From assembly GCF_017310035.1 (NCBI RefSeq), contig NZ_CP022296.1:682001-746000 (forward strand): a stretch of 64,000 nt of DNA. Reading direction: 5' to 3'. How positions within the stretch are numbered: position 1 is the stretch's first letter; each line of letters opens with the position of its first letter. This document shows, piece after piece, positions 1 through 7,755 of the stretch. The notes under the pieces were generated by a model. The model did no database searches and had not been told where the DNA came from. It was given only the letters and a program-made list of their open reading frames with translations. Origin of the DNA: Nocardioides sp. S5. Its GTDB lineage: Bacteria; Actinomycetota; Actinomycetes; Propionibacteriales; Nocardioidaceae. A program made the translations under genes and the position numbers.

Positions 1-75
1 CCGCTGCCCGACGACCCGGTGCGGGCCGTGGTCTTCCTCGTCGGCGCGCTCACGAAGATCACCGACAGCTGGTGA
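1..75 (+). CDS. C-terminal end of an unidentified protein
   Basis: Frame 1 is open from the first base and stops at the TGA at 73-75, giving 24 residues that include VVFLVGALTKITDSW. The composition fits a real high-GC coding frame, but the fragment is too short to assign a family. It converges on the sulfotransferase genes, with a strong hairpin between. Confidence 0.5.
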   Translation, partial: PLPDDPVRAVVFLVGALTKITDSW

Positions 76-255
76 GACCGGGCGCAGATTCGGTCACCGG
101 TTCTGCGTCATGCCCCTCGCCGGGGGCCGTCTCGTCTGCAGTAGGGATGCGAAAGGCGTCGCAGGGGAGCACCTGTCGCACCCGGTCGGTCGATCTCCCG
201 TCACCCGATCGGTTCCCCCCAGGACGTGACAGGTGCCCCCGACCTACGAAGTGCT

Positions 256-289
256 GGCGGTGCGGCCCACATGAGTGGACCGCACCGCC
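256..289. terminator. Bidirectional hairpin between convergent genes
   Basis: Arms GGCGGTGCGG (256-265) and CCGCACCGCC (280-289) are perfectly complementary; after one C-A mismatch the stem continues with CCAC/GTGG around an ATGA loop. No T-tract is visible on either side. It lies in the roughly 300-bp gap (76-382) between the gene ending at 75 and the minus-strand gene ending at 383, so it probably serves both. Nothing else is recognisable in that gap. Confidence 0.55.
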
Positions 290-382
290 GGCCTCAGCAG
301 GCCAGGACTGCTGCCTACCTGCGGTGGTCGCGGCCGTGGGGGTCGGGAAGCAGGACGGCCCCGAGGCTCCTGCGCCTGATGC

Positions 383-1009
383 TCAGAACGTGTAGCCGAA
401 GCGATCGATGTCCGCCTCGAAGACCTCGGCGACCCTGCGGCGCGCGGCGTCGGTGAAGTAGTCGCGGTAGTGCCCGTGCGGGGAGCTGTTGCGCCGGGGT
501 GGTGCCGTGGGCTCCACGCCGAGTCGTTCCTGCACGACCTGCAGGTCGGCGGCGAGGCTCTCCGTCCGCCCGATGAAGTCCACCTCCCTGCCGTGCGCGG
601 GGGCGTCGAGGTAGGCGACCTGGGGGCGGCCCATCCGCGGCCACTCCTCGGTGCCGCGCAGGACGAACTCCTCGAAATCGGCGTACTCTCCCACTGCCCG
701 CCACATGTCGTTGCCCTGGTTCTTCACCGACCCGGGGCCGCCCTCGGTGATCCGGCGTCTCCAGTCCTCGATCATGGCGTACCAGGACACCATCCGGGCC
801 CACGGGTTGCGGACGAATCCGTAGGACCAGTACGTCGTCAGTGCCGGTTCGGAGTCCAGGATCCGACCCAACGGTGCGTGGCGACCGCGTCGCGGCTCGA
901 CCTGCTTGCGGGCATCGGGGCAGGCGCGGCGCATGACGCCCTCGACCGAGACGCCGCCGGTCTTCGGGACGTGGACGAACAGAACGCGGTGAGAGTCGCA
1001 GACCAGCAC
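383..1009 (-). CDS. Sulfotransferase family protein (second of a tandem pair)
   Basis: 208 residues from GTG at 1009. The N-terminus MLVCDSHRVLFVHVPKTGG carries the PKTGG loop that binds the 5'-phosphosulfate of PAPS, and GFVRNPWARMVSWY holds the Arg and Ser of the 3'-phosphate-binding motif. The family transfers sulfate from PAPS to sugars or other acceptors, often at the cell surface; the acceptor cannot be read from sequence. The start was chosen by alignment with the upstream copy, which gives the same 208-residue length; a GTG at 1054 overlapping the upstream stop would add 15 residues. It lies 41 bp after its neighbour on the same strand, so co-transcription is likely. No secretion signal is visible. 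Confidence 0.72.
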   Translation of the reverse strand: MLVCDSHRVLFVHVPKTGGVSVEGVMRRACPDARKQVEPRRGRHAPLGRILDSEPALTTYWSYGFVRNPWARMVSWYAMIEDWRRRITEGGPGSVKNQGNDMWRAVGEYADFEEFVLRGTEEWPRMGRPQVAYLDAPAHGREVDFIGRTESLAADLQVVQERLGVEPTAPPRRNSSPHGHYRDYFTDAARRRVAEVFEADIDRFGYTF

Positions 1010-1050
1010 ACCTGAGGCTATCCCAGGCGCCGGGTGCGCCCCGCAGCCGA

Positions 1051-1677
1051 TCACGCGTAGCCGAACACCTCGTAGTCGCGGGCATAGACCGCCCGGATGC
1101 GCGCGGCCACCTTGTCGGTCATCTCGACGTCCCGTGACGAGAGGCCACCCCCGGCCCCACTCTCCAGTGTGTGCGGGACCTCGGCCGGCAGGTCGAGCGA
1201 GAAGCGGGCGCTCAGGTCCGCGACGGCGGCTTCGAGACCGTCCTCGAACCGGTAGACCCGCGCCTGCGGGAGGACGAACTCGTGCTGCGGCCGCAGATGG
1301 TTGTCGAGCACGGCCGGGTTGCCCTCGAGGCGTGCCAGCAGGTCGTGGGTCCACGACTCGACGTGTCCCGCCCTGCCCGCCCCGGGCCGGCGCTTGTTGC
1401 GCATGACGTACTCCGACCGGAAGCGCATCAGCGGGTCGCGGGTCAGGAGGAACATCGCGTCGAACCGCCCGAGCCGCAGCATCTCCCTCAGCAGTGCGGC
1501 ATGCAGGTGCTGCGGAGGGATCCGGTGCAGCCGGCTCTGCTCCGGATGCGTGTGCGGCGTGGCACGTAGGCCGACGTCCCACCCCGCCCGGATGAACATC
1601 CGTTCGATGCTGGTGCCGCCGGTCTTGGGGACGTGGACGAACAGCACGGACTGCCCGTCCCGGGTGAAAATCGGCAC
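1051..1677 (-). CDS. Sulfotransferase family protein (first of a tandem pair)
   Basis: 208 residues from GTG at 1677. VLFVHVPKTGGTSIER is the PAPS 5'-phosphosulfate loop and FLLTRDPLMRFRSEYV the 3'-phosphate motif. The block LFVHVPKTGG is identical in the downstream copy, but the rest diverges strongly, so the two are old paralogues that probably use different acceptors. The start at 1677 is preferred over GTG 1686 because a -10-like TAAAGT lies 7 nt upstream (leaderless layout). It is divergent from the GT61 gene at 1740, which suggests a small set of genes that build and sulfate a surface polysaccharide. Confidence 0.72.
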   Translation of the reverse strand: MPIFTRDGQSVLFVHVPKTGGTSIERMFIRAGWDVGLRATPHTHPEQSRLHRIPPQHLHAALLREMLRLGRFDAMFLLTRDPLMRFRSEYVMRNKRRPGAGRAGHVESWTHDLLARLEGNPAVLDNHLRPQHEFVLPQARVYRFEDGLEAAVADLSARFSLDLPAEVPHTLESGAGGGLSSRDVEMTDKVAARIRAVYARDYEVFGYA

Positions 1678-1684
1678 GGCGCAC

Positions 1685-1690
1685 ACTTTA
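1685..1690 (-). promoter_or_regulatory. Candidate -10 element, sulfotransferase pair
   Basis: TAAAGT on the minus strand ends 7 nt before GTG 1677, matching the TANNNT spacing of leaderless actinobacterial genes. No clear -35 hexamer is seen. Confidence 0.4.
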
Positions 1691-1726
1691 GGGGCGCCGC
1701 CTCACTCCGTGCGGTCGGCTGCCAGA

Positions 1727-1732
1727 CATAAT
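1727..1732 (+). promoter_or_regulatory. Candidate -10 element, GT61 gene
   Basis: CATAAT lies 7 nt before ATG 1740, implying a leaderless mRNA. It is about 36 bp from the opposing -10 element, so the two promoters are back to back. Confidence 0.5.
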
Positions 1733-1739
1733 CGGGCGC

Positions 1740-2774
1740 ATGTCCGTCAGACGCAGGGCGTGGCCGCGACGGGTGACCTGGACGCCGGCCACCCCGCCCG
1801 TGGAGCCACGCCGCCCACCACGCGTGGTGACGGTCGAGGACGCCTACCTCTCCGAGGTGGCCACCGGGAGACTGGCCACGGTCTACCACCTCGACCAGTG
1901 GTTCCGCGGCGCCGTCTACGACGCGACAGACAGGCTGGTGCCTGCCTCGCAGAAGGTCCTCGGCAACCCGCGTGGCAAGCGGGTCGCAGCCGACCCGGAC
2001 CGGGTGGTGCGCCGTTCCGACGTGACGGAGCTGCCAGGCACGTGGCTGTACGGCGGCACCTGGACCTCGGTCTTCGGTCACTTCCTCGTCGAGACGCTGA
2101 CCACCCTGTGGCCGACCCTGGACGAGCGACCCACGGGACTGGTCTTCCACTCGAGCTTCGGCCGGCACCGCAGCGCCGACTGGCAGCAGCGGCTGCTGGA
2201 CCTGGCGGGGTGGCACGACCTGCCGGTCCACGTCGTGGATCGCGACCTTCCCGCGCGGGCGCAGCGGCTCGTCGTACCGGGCCGCAGCGTCTCCCTCCAC
2301 GCCTGGGCCCATCCGCAGGCTCGCGAGGTGTGGCAACGCATCGCCGCGGACTTCCGTGGCCGGACCGGCCCCGAGCGGGTGTACATCTCACGGACGGCCC
2401 TCAACGCGCGCCGGCGCAGCGAGGGGCACCGTCGGCCGATCCGGACGACCGGCGAGCAGGACCGCGAGCTGGACGAGGTGTTCGCCCGTCACGGATTCGA
2501 GGTCGTCGCCCCCGAGACGCTCAGCATCGACGAGCAGCTGCGCCGGCTCGCGACCGCGCGCGTGGTGGCGGGCCTGTCGGGTTCGGGCCTGCACCAGTCG
2601 GCGTTCATGCCACCCGGCGGCCGCGTCGTGGAGATCGGCGACGGCCGGACGGCCGACGAGCCAGTGGCCATGCAGGTCGTGATCGACGCCGCGCTGGATC
2701 ACGAGCGCGTGTTCCTGCCGGGCGGCACCGGCGGGGACGACGTCGGGCGCACCCTGCGACGCCTTGGTCTCTGA
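1740..2774 (+). CDS. Glycosyltransferase family 61 protein
   Basis: 344 residues. GT61 (DUF563) hallmarks are visible: GHFLVETLTTLWP near residue 115, VYISRTALNARR near 220, GFEVVAPETLSIDEQLRRLA near 255-275, then VVAGLSGSGLHQSAFMPPGGRVVEI near 280-305. Family members transfer sugars such as xylose or GlcNAc to glycans; in bacteria they usually occur in capsule or exopolysaccharide loci. There is no signal peptide; the basic, Pro-rich first 35 residues look like a loose extension. The start is set by CATAAT 7 nt upstream. Context with two divergent sulfotransferases suggests a shared, possibly sulfated, surface glycan (inference). Confidence 0.8.
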   Translation: MSVRRRAWPRRVTWTPATPPVEPRRPPRVVTVEDAYLSEVATGRLATVYHLDQWFRGAVYDATDRLVPASQKVLGNPRGKRVAADPDRVVRRSDVTELPGTWLYGGTWTSVFGHFLVETLTTLWPTLDERPTGLVFHSSFGRHRSADWQQRLLDLAGWHDLPVHVVDRDLPARAQRLVVPGRSVSLHAWAHPQAREVWQRIAADFRGRTGPERVYISRTALNARRRSEGHRRPIRTTGEQDRELDEVFARHGFEVVAPETLSIDEQLRRLATARVVAGLSGSGLHQSAFMPPGGRVVEIGDGRTADEPVAMQVVIDAALDHERVFLPGGTGGDDVGRTLRRLGL

Positions 2775-2791
2775 GCACCCCGGCCGATTCT

Positions 2792-2806
2792 GCGGACTCC
2801 GTCCGC
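2792..2806. terminator. Short hairpin between GT61 gene and yajQ
   Basis: GCGGAC (2792-2797), loop TCC, GTCCGC (2801-2806), followed by TTTC on the plus strand. It sits in the 46-bp gap between two convergent genes. Confidence 0.5.
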
Positions 2807-2820
2807 TTTCTGGGCGTGGA

Positions 2821-3312
2821 TCAGCGGTAGTTGGTGAACTGCACCGCGAAGTCGTAGTCCTGCGACTTCACCAGCTGCTGGACGGCCTGGAGGTCGTCGC
2901 GCTTCTTCGACGACACCCGCAGCTCCTCGCCCTGCACCTGCGCCTTGACTCCCTTGGGGCCCTCGTCGCGGATCAGCTTGGAGATCTTCTTGGCGTCCTC
3001 GGAGGTGATGCCCTCCTTGAGCGCGATGTCGATCTTCGAGACCTGGCCGGACTGGCGCGGCTCGGAGGTGTCGAGGATCTTCAGGCTCTGGTTGCGCTTG
3101 ATGAGCTTGTCCTGGAAGACGCTGAGCACGGCGCTCGCGCGGTCGTCGGCGGAGGCGGTGATCTCGATCGCCTTCTCGCCCTTCCACTCGATGCTCGCGC
3201 CGGTGCCCTTGAAGTCGAAGCGGGTGGCGATCTCGCGGGCTGCCTGGCTCAGGGCGTTGTCGACCTCCTGGCGGTCCAGCTTGCTCACGATGTCGAAGCT
3301 CGAGTCAGCCAT
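2821..3312 (-). CDS. yajQ: YajQ-family nucleotide-binding protein
   Basis: 163 residues, the normal family length. The N-terminus [20 protein letters not shown] and the following TRFDFKGT segment are diagnostic of YajQ/UPF0234, two tandem ferredoxin-like folds. Homologues bind nucleotides, and some Gram-negative members bind cyclic di-GMP and act with transcription factors; the role in actinobacteria is not settled. The ATG has a strong AGGAGG about 6 nt upstream, unlike the leaderless genes nearby. It is monocistronic, divergent from tRNA-Tyr. Confidence 0.93.
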   Translation of the reverse strand: MADSSFDIVSKLDRQEVDNALSQAAREIATRFDFKGTGASIEWKGEKAIEITASADDRASAVLSVFQDKLIKRNQSLKILDTSEPRQSGQVSKIDIALKEGITSEDAKKISKLIRDEGPKGVKAQVQGEELRVSSKKRDDLQAVQQLVKSQDYDFAVQFTNYR

Positions 3313-3394
3313 GTGTGCCTCCTAGTGGGGCCTCGTGGTGGCGCCCCGGCGATTCGTAGTGAAGTCCGTGCCTTGCTATTGTTCCGCACGGCCC

Positions 3395-3476
3395 GGCAGG
3401 TTGCCCGAGCGGCCAAAGGGAGCTGACTGTAAATCAGCCGGCAACGCCTACAGAGGTTCGAATCCTCTACCTGCCA
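3395..3476 (+). tRNA. tRNA-Tyr (GTA)
   Basis: Class II tRNA with a long variable arm. Acceptor GGCAGGT (3395-3401) pairs with ACCTGCC (3469-3475), discriminator A at 3476; anticodon GTA at 3429-3431; T-loop TTCGAAT. CCA is not encoded. TATTGT at 3377-3382 is a candidate -10 element. Confidence 0.95.
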
Positions 3477-3492
3477 CTGGACGAGTCCAGGG

Positions 3493-3522
3493 CGAGACCC
3501 CCGTCGACAGGCGGGGGTCTCG
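3493..3522 (+). terminator. Strong terminator after tRNA-Tyr
   Basis: CGAGACCCCCG (3493-3503) and CGGGGGTCTCG (3512-3522) form a perfect 11-bp stem with an 8-nt loop, followed by TGCATTTG. It begins 17 nt after the tRNA. Confidence 0.85.
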
Positions 3523-3539
3523 TGCATTTGACTCACCGC

Positions 3540-4769
3540 ATGGACATCGCCCCTCCCGACGCGGCGTGGCTCGACGCCGAGTGCCGGCGCCTCCTCGACT
3601 TCGGGCACCACGTCGTCCATCCCCTGGGTGGAGCGGCCTGGCTCGACGACGACGGCAGGCCGGACCTGGCGCGACCGGTGCACACGTGGATCACCAGCCG
3701 CACGGTGCACGTCTTCGGCCTGGGTGCCCTGCTCGGCGTCGACGGTTGCGCCGACATCGCCGCTGCCGCGCTCGACGGACTGCGTACGACGCTGCGCGAC
3801 GCGGAGCACGGGGGGTGGTTCACGGCGGTCGACGCCACCGGCTCCCCGGTCGGCACCGCGAAGTCGTGCTACGACCACGCCTTCGTCGTCCTCGCCGGCT
3901 CGACGGCGGTCGTGGCCGGCCTGCCGGGCGCCGACGACCTCCTCGGCGAGGCGCTCGACGTCCTCGACCAGCACTTCTGGGACGGGTCGACCGGTCTGGT
4001 GATCGACGAGTGGGACCGTGCGTGGACCACTCCTGCGCCCTACCGCGGGCTCAACGCCGCCATGCACTCGGTGGAGGCGATGCTCGCGGCCGGTGACGCG
4101 ACCGGCGATCACCGCTGGCACGAGCGGGCGGGCCGCGTCGCGGCGTACGTCGTGGGTCTCGCGGCAGCGCACGATGCCCGCCTGCCCGAGCACTTCGGTC
4201 CCGACTGGACGCCGGACCTGGAGCTCAACCGCGACCGGCCGAACGACCCGTTCAAGCCCTATGGCGCGACGATCGGGCACGGCCTGGAGTGGTCGCGACT
4301 GCTGCTGCACGTCGAGGCGTCGCTCGCCGACCGCGCTCCCGGGGGCCTGCTCGACACCTCCGGTGCGCTCTTCGACCGCGCCGTGGCCGACGGCTGGGAC
4401 GTCGACGGCGCACCGGGCTTCGTCTACACCACCGACTGGGACGGCACGCCGGTCGTGCGGCAGAGGATGCACTGGGTGGCCGCCGAGGGCATCGCCGCCG
4501 CCGCGGCGCTCCACCGACGCACCGGCGAGGAGCGCTACGCGCAGCTGTACGCGACGTGGTGGCGCCACGTCGTCGAGCACGTCCGCGACACCGAGCGGGG
4601 CTCGTGGCACCACGAGCTCGACCCGGCCAACCAGCCGCAGGCGTCGGTCTGGCCCGGCAAGCCCGACCTCTACCACGCGGTCCAGGCCACCCTCCTCCCG
4701 CGACTCCCGCTGGCCCCCGGTCTCGCCCGCGCGATGGCCCTGTCGGCGCCCGGGGCGGCACCGGCATGA
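3540..4769 (+). CDS. AGE-family epimerase/isomerase (probable aldose-ketose isomerase)
   Basis: 409 residues, close to the family norm. It matches the (alpha/alpha)6-barrel N-acylglucosamine 2-epimerase superfamily: HTWITSRTVHVF near residue 50, CYDHAFVVLA near 115, AMHSVEAMLAA near 175, GHGLEWSRLLLH near 245 and QRMHWVAAEGIAA near 310. The spaced His residues are those that catalyse proton transfer. Members include mannose isomerase, YihS and GlcNAc 2-epimerase; conservation here looks closer to the mannose/YihS branch than to GlcNAc 2-epimerase, but the substrate is inferred. ATG 3540 is used because the GTG at 3522 lies in the tRNA terminator. The PfkB kinase follows after 7 bp, suggesting isomerase then kinase (for example mannose to fructose to fructose-6-phosphate). 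Confidence 0.82.
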   Translation: MDIAPPDAAWLDAECRRLLDFGHHVVHPLGGAAWLDDDGRPDLARPVHTWITSRTVHVFGLGALLGVDGCADIAAAALDGLRTTLRDAEHGGWFTAVDATGSPVGTAKSCYDHAFVVLAGSTAVVAGLPGADDLLGEALDVLDQHFWDGSTGLVIDEWDRAWTTPAPYRGLNAAMHSVEAMLAAGDATGDHRWHERAGRVAAYVVGLAAAHDARLPEHFGPDWTPDLELNRDRPNDPFKPYGATIGHGLEWSRLLLHVEASLADRAPGGLLDTSGALFDRAVADGWDVDGAPGFVYTTDWDGTPVVRQRMHWVAAEGIAAAAALHRRTGEERYAQLYATWWRHVVEHVRDTERGSWHHELDPANQPQASVWPGKPDLYHAVQATLLPRLPLAPGLARAMALSAPGAAPA

Positions 4770-4776
4770 TGGGTCC

Positions 4777-5733
4777 ATGACGGACGCCCAGCCGCGCATC
4801 CTCGTCGTCGGCGAGGCGCTCATCGACGTGGTCCCCGACGCCGGGGGCACCCCCCGCGACCTGCCCGGCGGCAGCCCCGCCAACGTCGCCCTCACCCTCG
4901 GCCGGCTCCAGCGCGACGTACGCCTGGTCACCCTGCTCGGCGACGACGAGCGCGGTGGGTTGGTCCGCACCTGGCTCGAGGCCAGCAACGTGACCGTGCT
5001 CGCACAGCCCACCGGCAGCGGGCGGACGTCGAGCGCCGAGGTCACCCTCGACGCCTCGGGTGCCGCGAGCTACGTCTTCGACCTCGACTGGGAGCTCCCG
5101 GCCGTGCCCGACGAGTCCTGCGACGTCCTGCACGTCGGCTCCATCGCGACCGTGCTCGACCCGGGCGCCGACGCCGTCCTCCACGCCGTGCGCGCCCACC
5201 GCGGTCGTGCGCTGGTCTCCCTCGACCCCAACGCCCGCCCGGCCATCACGCCGGACCGCACCGGCCCGGTCGCCCGGGTCGAGGAGCTGGTCGCGCTGTC
5301 CGACCTGGTCAAGGTCAGCGACGAGGACCTCGACTGGCTGCACCCCGGGCAGGACCCCGTCGACACCGCCACACGGTGGGCGGCGGCGGGTCCGGGGCTG
5401 GTCGTGGTCACCCGCGGCGGCGAGGGCGCGGTCGCCGTACGCCACGACGGCACGACGCTCGAGGTGCCTGGGGTCCCGGTGCGCGTGGCCGACACCGTGG
5501 GGGCCGGCGACACCTTCAGCGGCGTGCTGGTCGACGCGTTCATCGCCCTCGGGGTCCACGGTGCCGACGCGGCCGGTGCGCTGCGCGCGCTGTCGGACCG
5601 CGACGTGCTGGGCGTCGTGACGACCGCCGCCATCGGCGCCGCCATCAACGTCTCGCGTCCCGGGGCCGACCCGCCGTCGCGCGCCGAGCTCTCCGCCGCC
5701 CTGGGCACGACTTCCGAAGCGGACGAGGAGTGA
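4777..5733 (+). CDS. PfkB-family carbohydrate kinase (fructokinase-like)
   Basis: 318 residues. The N-terminal ribokinase-fold signature LPGGSPANVALTLGRL lies near residue 30 and the C-terminal PfkB signature DTVGAGDTFSGVLVDA near 240-256, where the GAGD Asp is the catalytic base. It phosphorylates a sugar hydroxyl with ATP in the cytoplasm. The close fit to fructokinases (GEALIDVVPD start) and the coupled upstream AGE isomerase point to fructose or a related ketose. CATGAT lies 6 nt before the ATG and overlaps the upstream stop, so a weak internal leaderless promoter is possible. Its stop overlaps the next start (GTGA). Confidence 0.87.
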   Translation: MTDAQPRILVVGEALIDVVPDAGGTPRDLPGGSPANVALTLGRLQRDVRLVTLLGDDERGGLVRTWLEASNVTVLAQPTGSGRTSSAEVTLDASGAASYVFDLDWELPAVPDESCDVLHVGSIATVLDPGADAVLHAVRAHRGRALVSLDPNARPAITPDRTGPVARVEELVALSDLVKVSDEDLDWLHPGQDPVDTATRWAAAGPGLVVVTRGGEGAVAVRHDGTTLEVPGVPVRVADTVGAGDTFSGVLVDAFIALGVHGADAAGALRALSDRDVLGVVTTAAIGAAINVSRPGADPPSRAELSAALGTTSEADEE

Positions 5734-7070
5734 CCCGGGAGCAGATCCACGACATCGGTCAGCGACGGGCCTGGGTGATCTGGCTCGTTGGCCTCGCGGT
5801 CTACGTGCTGGCGGTCTTCCACCGCAGCTCGCTCGGCGTCGCCGGCATCGTCGCGGCCGACCGCTTCGACATCAACGCCACCAGCCTGGCGACGTTCACC
5901 GTGCTCCAGCTCGTGGTCTACGCCGGCATGCAGGTGCCGGTCGGTGTGCTGCTCGACCGCTACGGCTCCCGCGCGATGCTGATCACCGGCCTGGTGCTGA
6001 TGACCGCGGGGCAGCTCGGCTTCGCGTTCGTGGAGTCCTTCCCGGCCGCAGTGGCCGCCCGAGCCGTGGTCGGCGCCGGGGACGCGATGGTCTTCGTCAG
6101 CGTCATCCGCCTCGTCACGGTGTGGTTCCTGGTCCGCCAGGGGCCGATGGTCACCCAGCTCACCGGGCTGTCCGGCCAGCTCGGCGCGATCGCGGCGGCC
6201 GGCCCCCTGTCGTACCTCCTCCACGAGCTCGGCTGGACCGGTGCCTTCGCGCTGACCTCGAGCATCGGCGTGGTGCTGCTGGTGGCGGTGCTCGCGCTGG
6301 TGAAGGACTCGCCCTACCGCCGCGGCGACGTCGTCGCCATCAAGCTCCGCGCGCTTGCGCTGTCGGTGCGGACGGTGTGGGGCAACCCCGGCACCCGGCT
6401 CGGCATGTGGTCGCACTTCGTCTCGCAGTTCTCCGCCACGGTCTTCGCGCTGCTGTGGGGCTATCCCTTCCTCGTCCAGGGCCTGGGCTGGTCGACGAGC
6501 GGGGCGAGCACCCTGCTCATGGCGATGACGGCGTGGGCCGTCGTGAGCGGGCTGGTCACCGCGCGGCTCGTGGCGCGGCTGCCCTACTACCGCTCGTGGA
6601 TCGTGGTCGGCATCGTCATCGCGATGGTCGTGCCGTGGACCGCGGTCCTGCTGTGGCCCGGCGTCGCCCCGGACTGGGTCGTCGTCGTGATGGCCTTCGC
6701 GACCGCCAGCGGAGGTCCGGCCGCGATGGTCGGCTTCGACCTCGCGCGGTCCTTCACCCCGCCGCACGAGACCGGGCGGGCCAACGGCCTGGTCAACGTC
6801 GGTGGCTTCACCGCCTCGCTGCTGACGATGGCGCTCATCGGCGTCGTCCTCGACCTGTCGGCGTCGGGCGGCATGGGTTCCTACACGCTCGGTGACTTCA
6901 AGCTGGCGATGTCGGTGCAGTACGTCTTCTGGGCCTTCGGCATCGTGCAGACCCTGCGCTACCGCCGGCGGGGTCTCGCCCACCTCGCCCGGGTCCACCC
7001 GGGCTCGGTGGAGCAGATGAAGGCCGGTCGGCCCTTCGTGCACCCGGGGATCGGGACCGAGGGCGTCTAG
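5730..7070 (+). CDS. MFS transporter, about 12 transmembrane segments
   Basis: 446 residues from GTG 5730, which overlaps the kinase stop by four bases; GGACGAGGAG just upstream is a good ribosome-binding site, and the coupling implies one operon with the isomerase and kinase. The first helix is followed by AVFHRSSLGVAG, then a motif-A-like LLDRYGSRAMLITG near residue 75, typical of the major facilitator superfamily. A cytosolic loop follows helix 6, and the C-terminus is basic and cytosolic. The substrate is unknown: operon context argues for a sugar or its product, but the sequence resembles the broad organic-anion type as much as a sugar porter. It converges with the phosphatase gene, overlapping by 4 bp. 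Confidence 0.8.
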   Translation: MTREQIHDIGQRRAWVIWLVGLAVYVLAVFHRSSLGVAGIVAADRFDINATSLATFTVLQLVVYAGMQVPVGVLLDRYGSRAMLITGLVLMTAGQLGFAFVESFPAAVAARAVVGAGDAMVFVSVIRLVTVWFLVRQGPMVTQLTGLSGQLGAIAAAGPLSYLLHELGWTGAFALTSSIGVVLLVAVLALVKDSPYRRGDVVAIKLRALALSVRTVWGNPGTRLGMWSHFVSQFSATVFALLWGYPFLVQGLGWSTSGASTLLMAMTAWAVVSGLVTARLVARLPYYRSWIVVGIVIAMVVPWTAVLLWPGVAPDWVVVVMAFATASGGPAAMVGFDLARSFTPPHETGRANGLVNVGGFTASLLTMALIGVVLDLSASGGMGSYTLGDFKLAMSVQYVFWAFGIVQTLRYRRRGLAHLARVHPGSVEQMKAGRPFVHPGIGTEGV

Positions 7071-7747
7071 CCGATCTCGCCGTCGTCGTCGGAGTCCAGG
7101 TCGCCGGTGGGGTCCTCGGCAGACGGATCCTCCAGGTAGTCACCACCCACCGGGTGCCCCTGCCACGACACCATCCGCCAGCCCGACCCGTGGTCGCCCT
7201 CGAGGACGATCAGCGCGGTGTTGTGCAGCGGCTCGTGCGCGGGCGGCGCGTCGGGGTGCGGCTCCATCCGGGCGGAGACCCACGTGCGCAGCGCGGCGCC
7301 GTGGCTGACGACGAGCGCGGCACGGTGGCCGGCGTCCACGATCCGGCGCACCGCGGCGTCGAAGCGGGCCAGGAACTCCTCGCCCGTCTCGCCTCCTGGC
7401 ATCCGGTGGGTGAGGTCGCCCTCGAGCCAGGTCGCGACGCTGCCGATGTAGCCCGCGACCGCGTCGTGGTCGCTGCGCATCTCGAAGTCGCCCGCCGCGA
7501 TCTCCTCCAGCCCGTCGAGAACGGTCAGGTCCAGGTCGCGGTCCTTGGCGGTCGGGGCGGCGGTCTGGTGCGTACGCACCCGGCTGGAGACGTAGACCGC
7601 GTCGAGGTGCTCGTCGGCCAGTGCCTTGGCAGCGGCCGCGGCCTGGGCGCGCCCGAGGTCGGTGAGGTCAACTCCGGGATGGGCGGTGTCGAGCTCGCCG
7701 GAGACGTTGGCGTGGGTCTGGCCGTGGCGCATGAGGAGGAGTCGCAC
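7067..7747 (-). CDS. Histidine phosphatase family protein
   Basis: 226 residues. LLLMRHGQTHANV at residues 4-16 holds the catalytic RHG and VVSHGAALRTW near 160 the second active-site His; YVSSRVRTHQTA near 50 and GGETGEEFLARF near 130 complete the phosphoglycerate-mutase-like core. It is a cytosolic phosphomonoesterase of unknown substrate. The C-terminal 35 residues are highly acidic (SDDDGEIG end) and probably disordered. The GTG start is 8 nt after the metallophosphoesterase stop, so the two are an operon; AGGA lies upstream as ribosome-binding site. Confidence 0.88.
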   Translation of the reverse strand: MRLLLMRHGQTHANVSGELDTAHPGVDLTDLGRAQAAAAAKALADEHLDAVYVSSRVRTHQTAAPTAKDRDLDLTVLDGLEEIAAGDFEMRSDHDAVAGYIGSVATWLEGDLTHRMPGGETGEEFLARFDAAVRRIVDAGHRAALVVSHGAALRTWVSARMEPHPDAPPAHEPLHNTALIVLEGDHGSGWRMVSWQGHPVGGDYLEDPSAEDPTGDLDSDDDGEIG

Positions 7748-7755
7748 AGGAGGTC

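Noticed and set aside
72..456. Small plus-strand open frames overlapping the 3' end of the sulfotransferase region
   Set aside because: They run through the bidirectional hairpin and antisense to the sulfotransferase; the composition is Pro/Arg/Ala noise.
3522..3540. Upstream GTG start for the AGE isomerase
   Set aside because: It lies in the 3' arm of the tRNA-Tyr terminator and has no ribosome-binding site; the ATG at 3540 is used.
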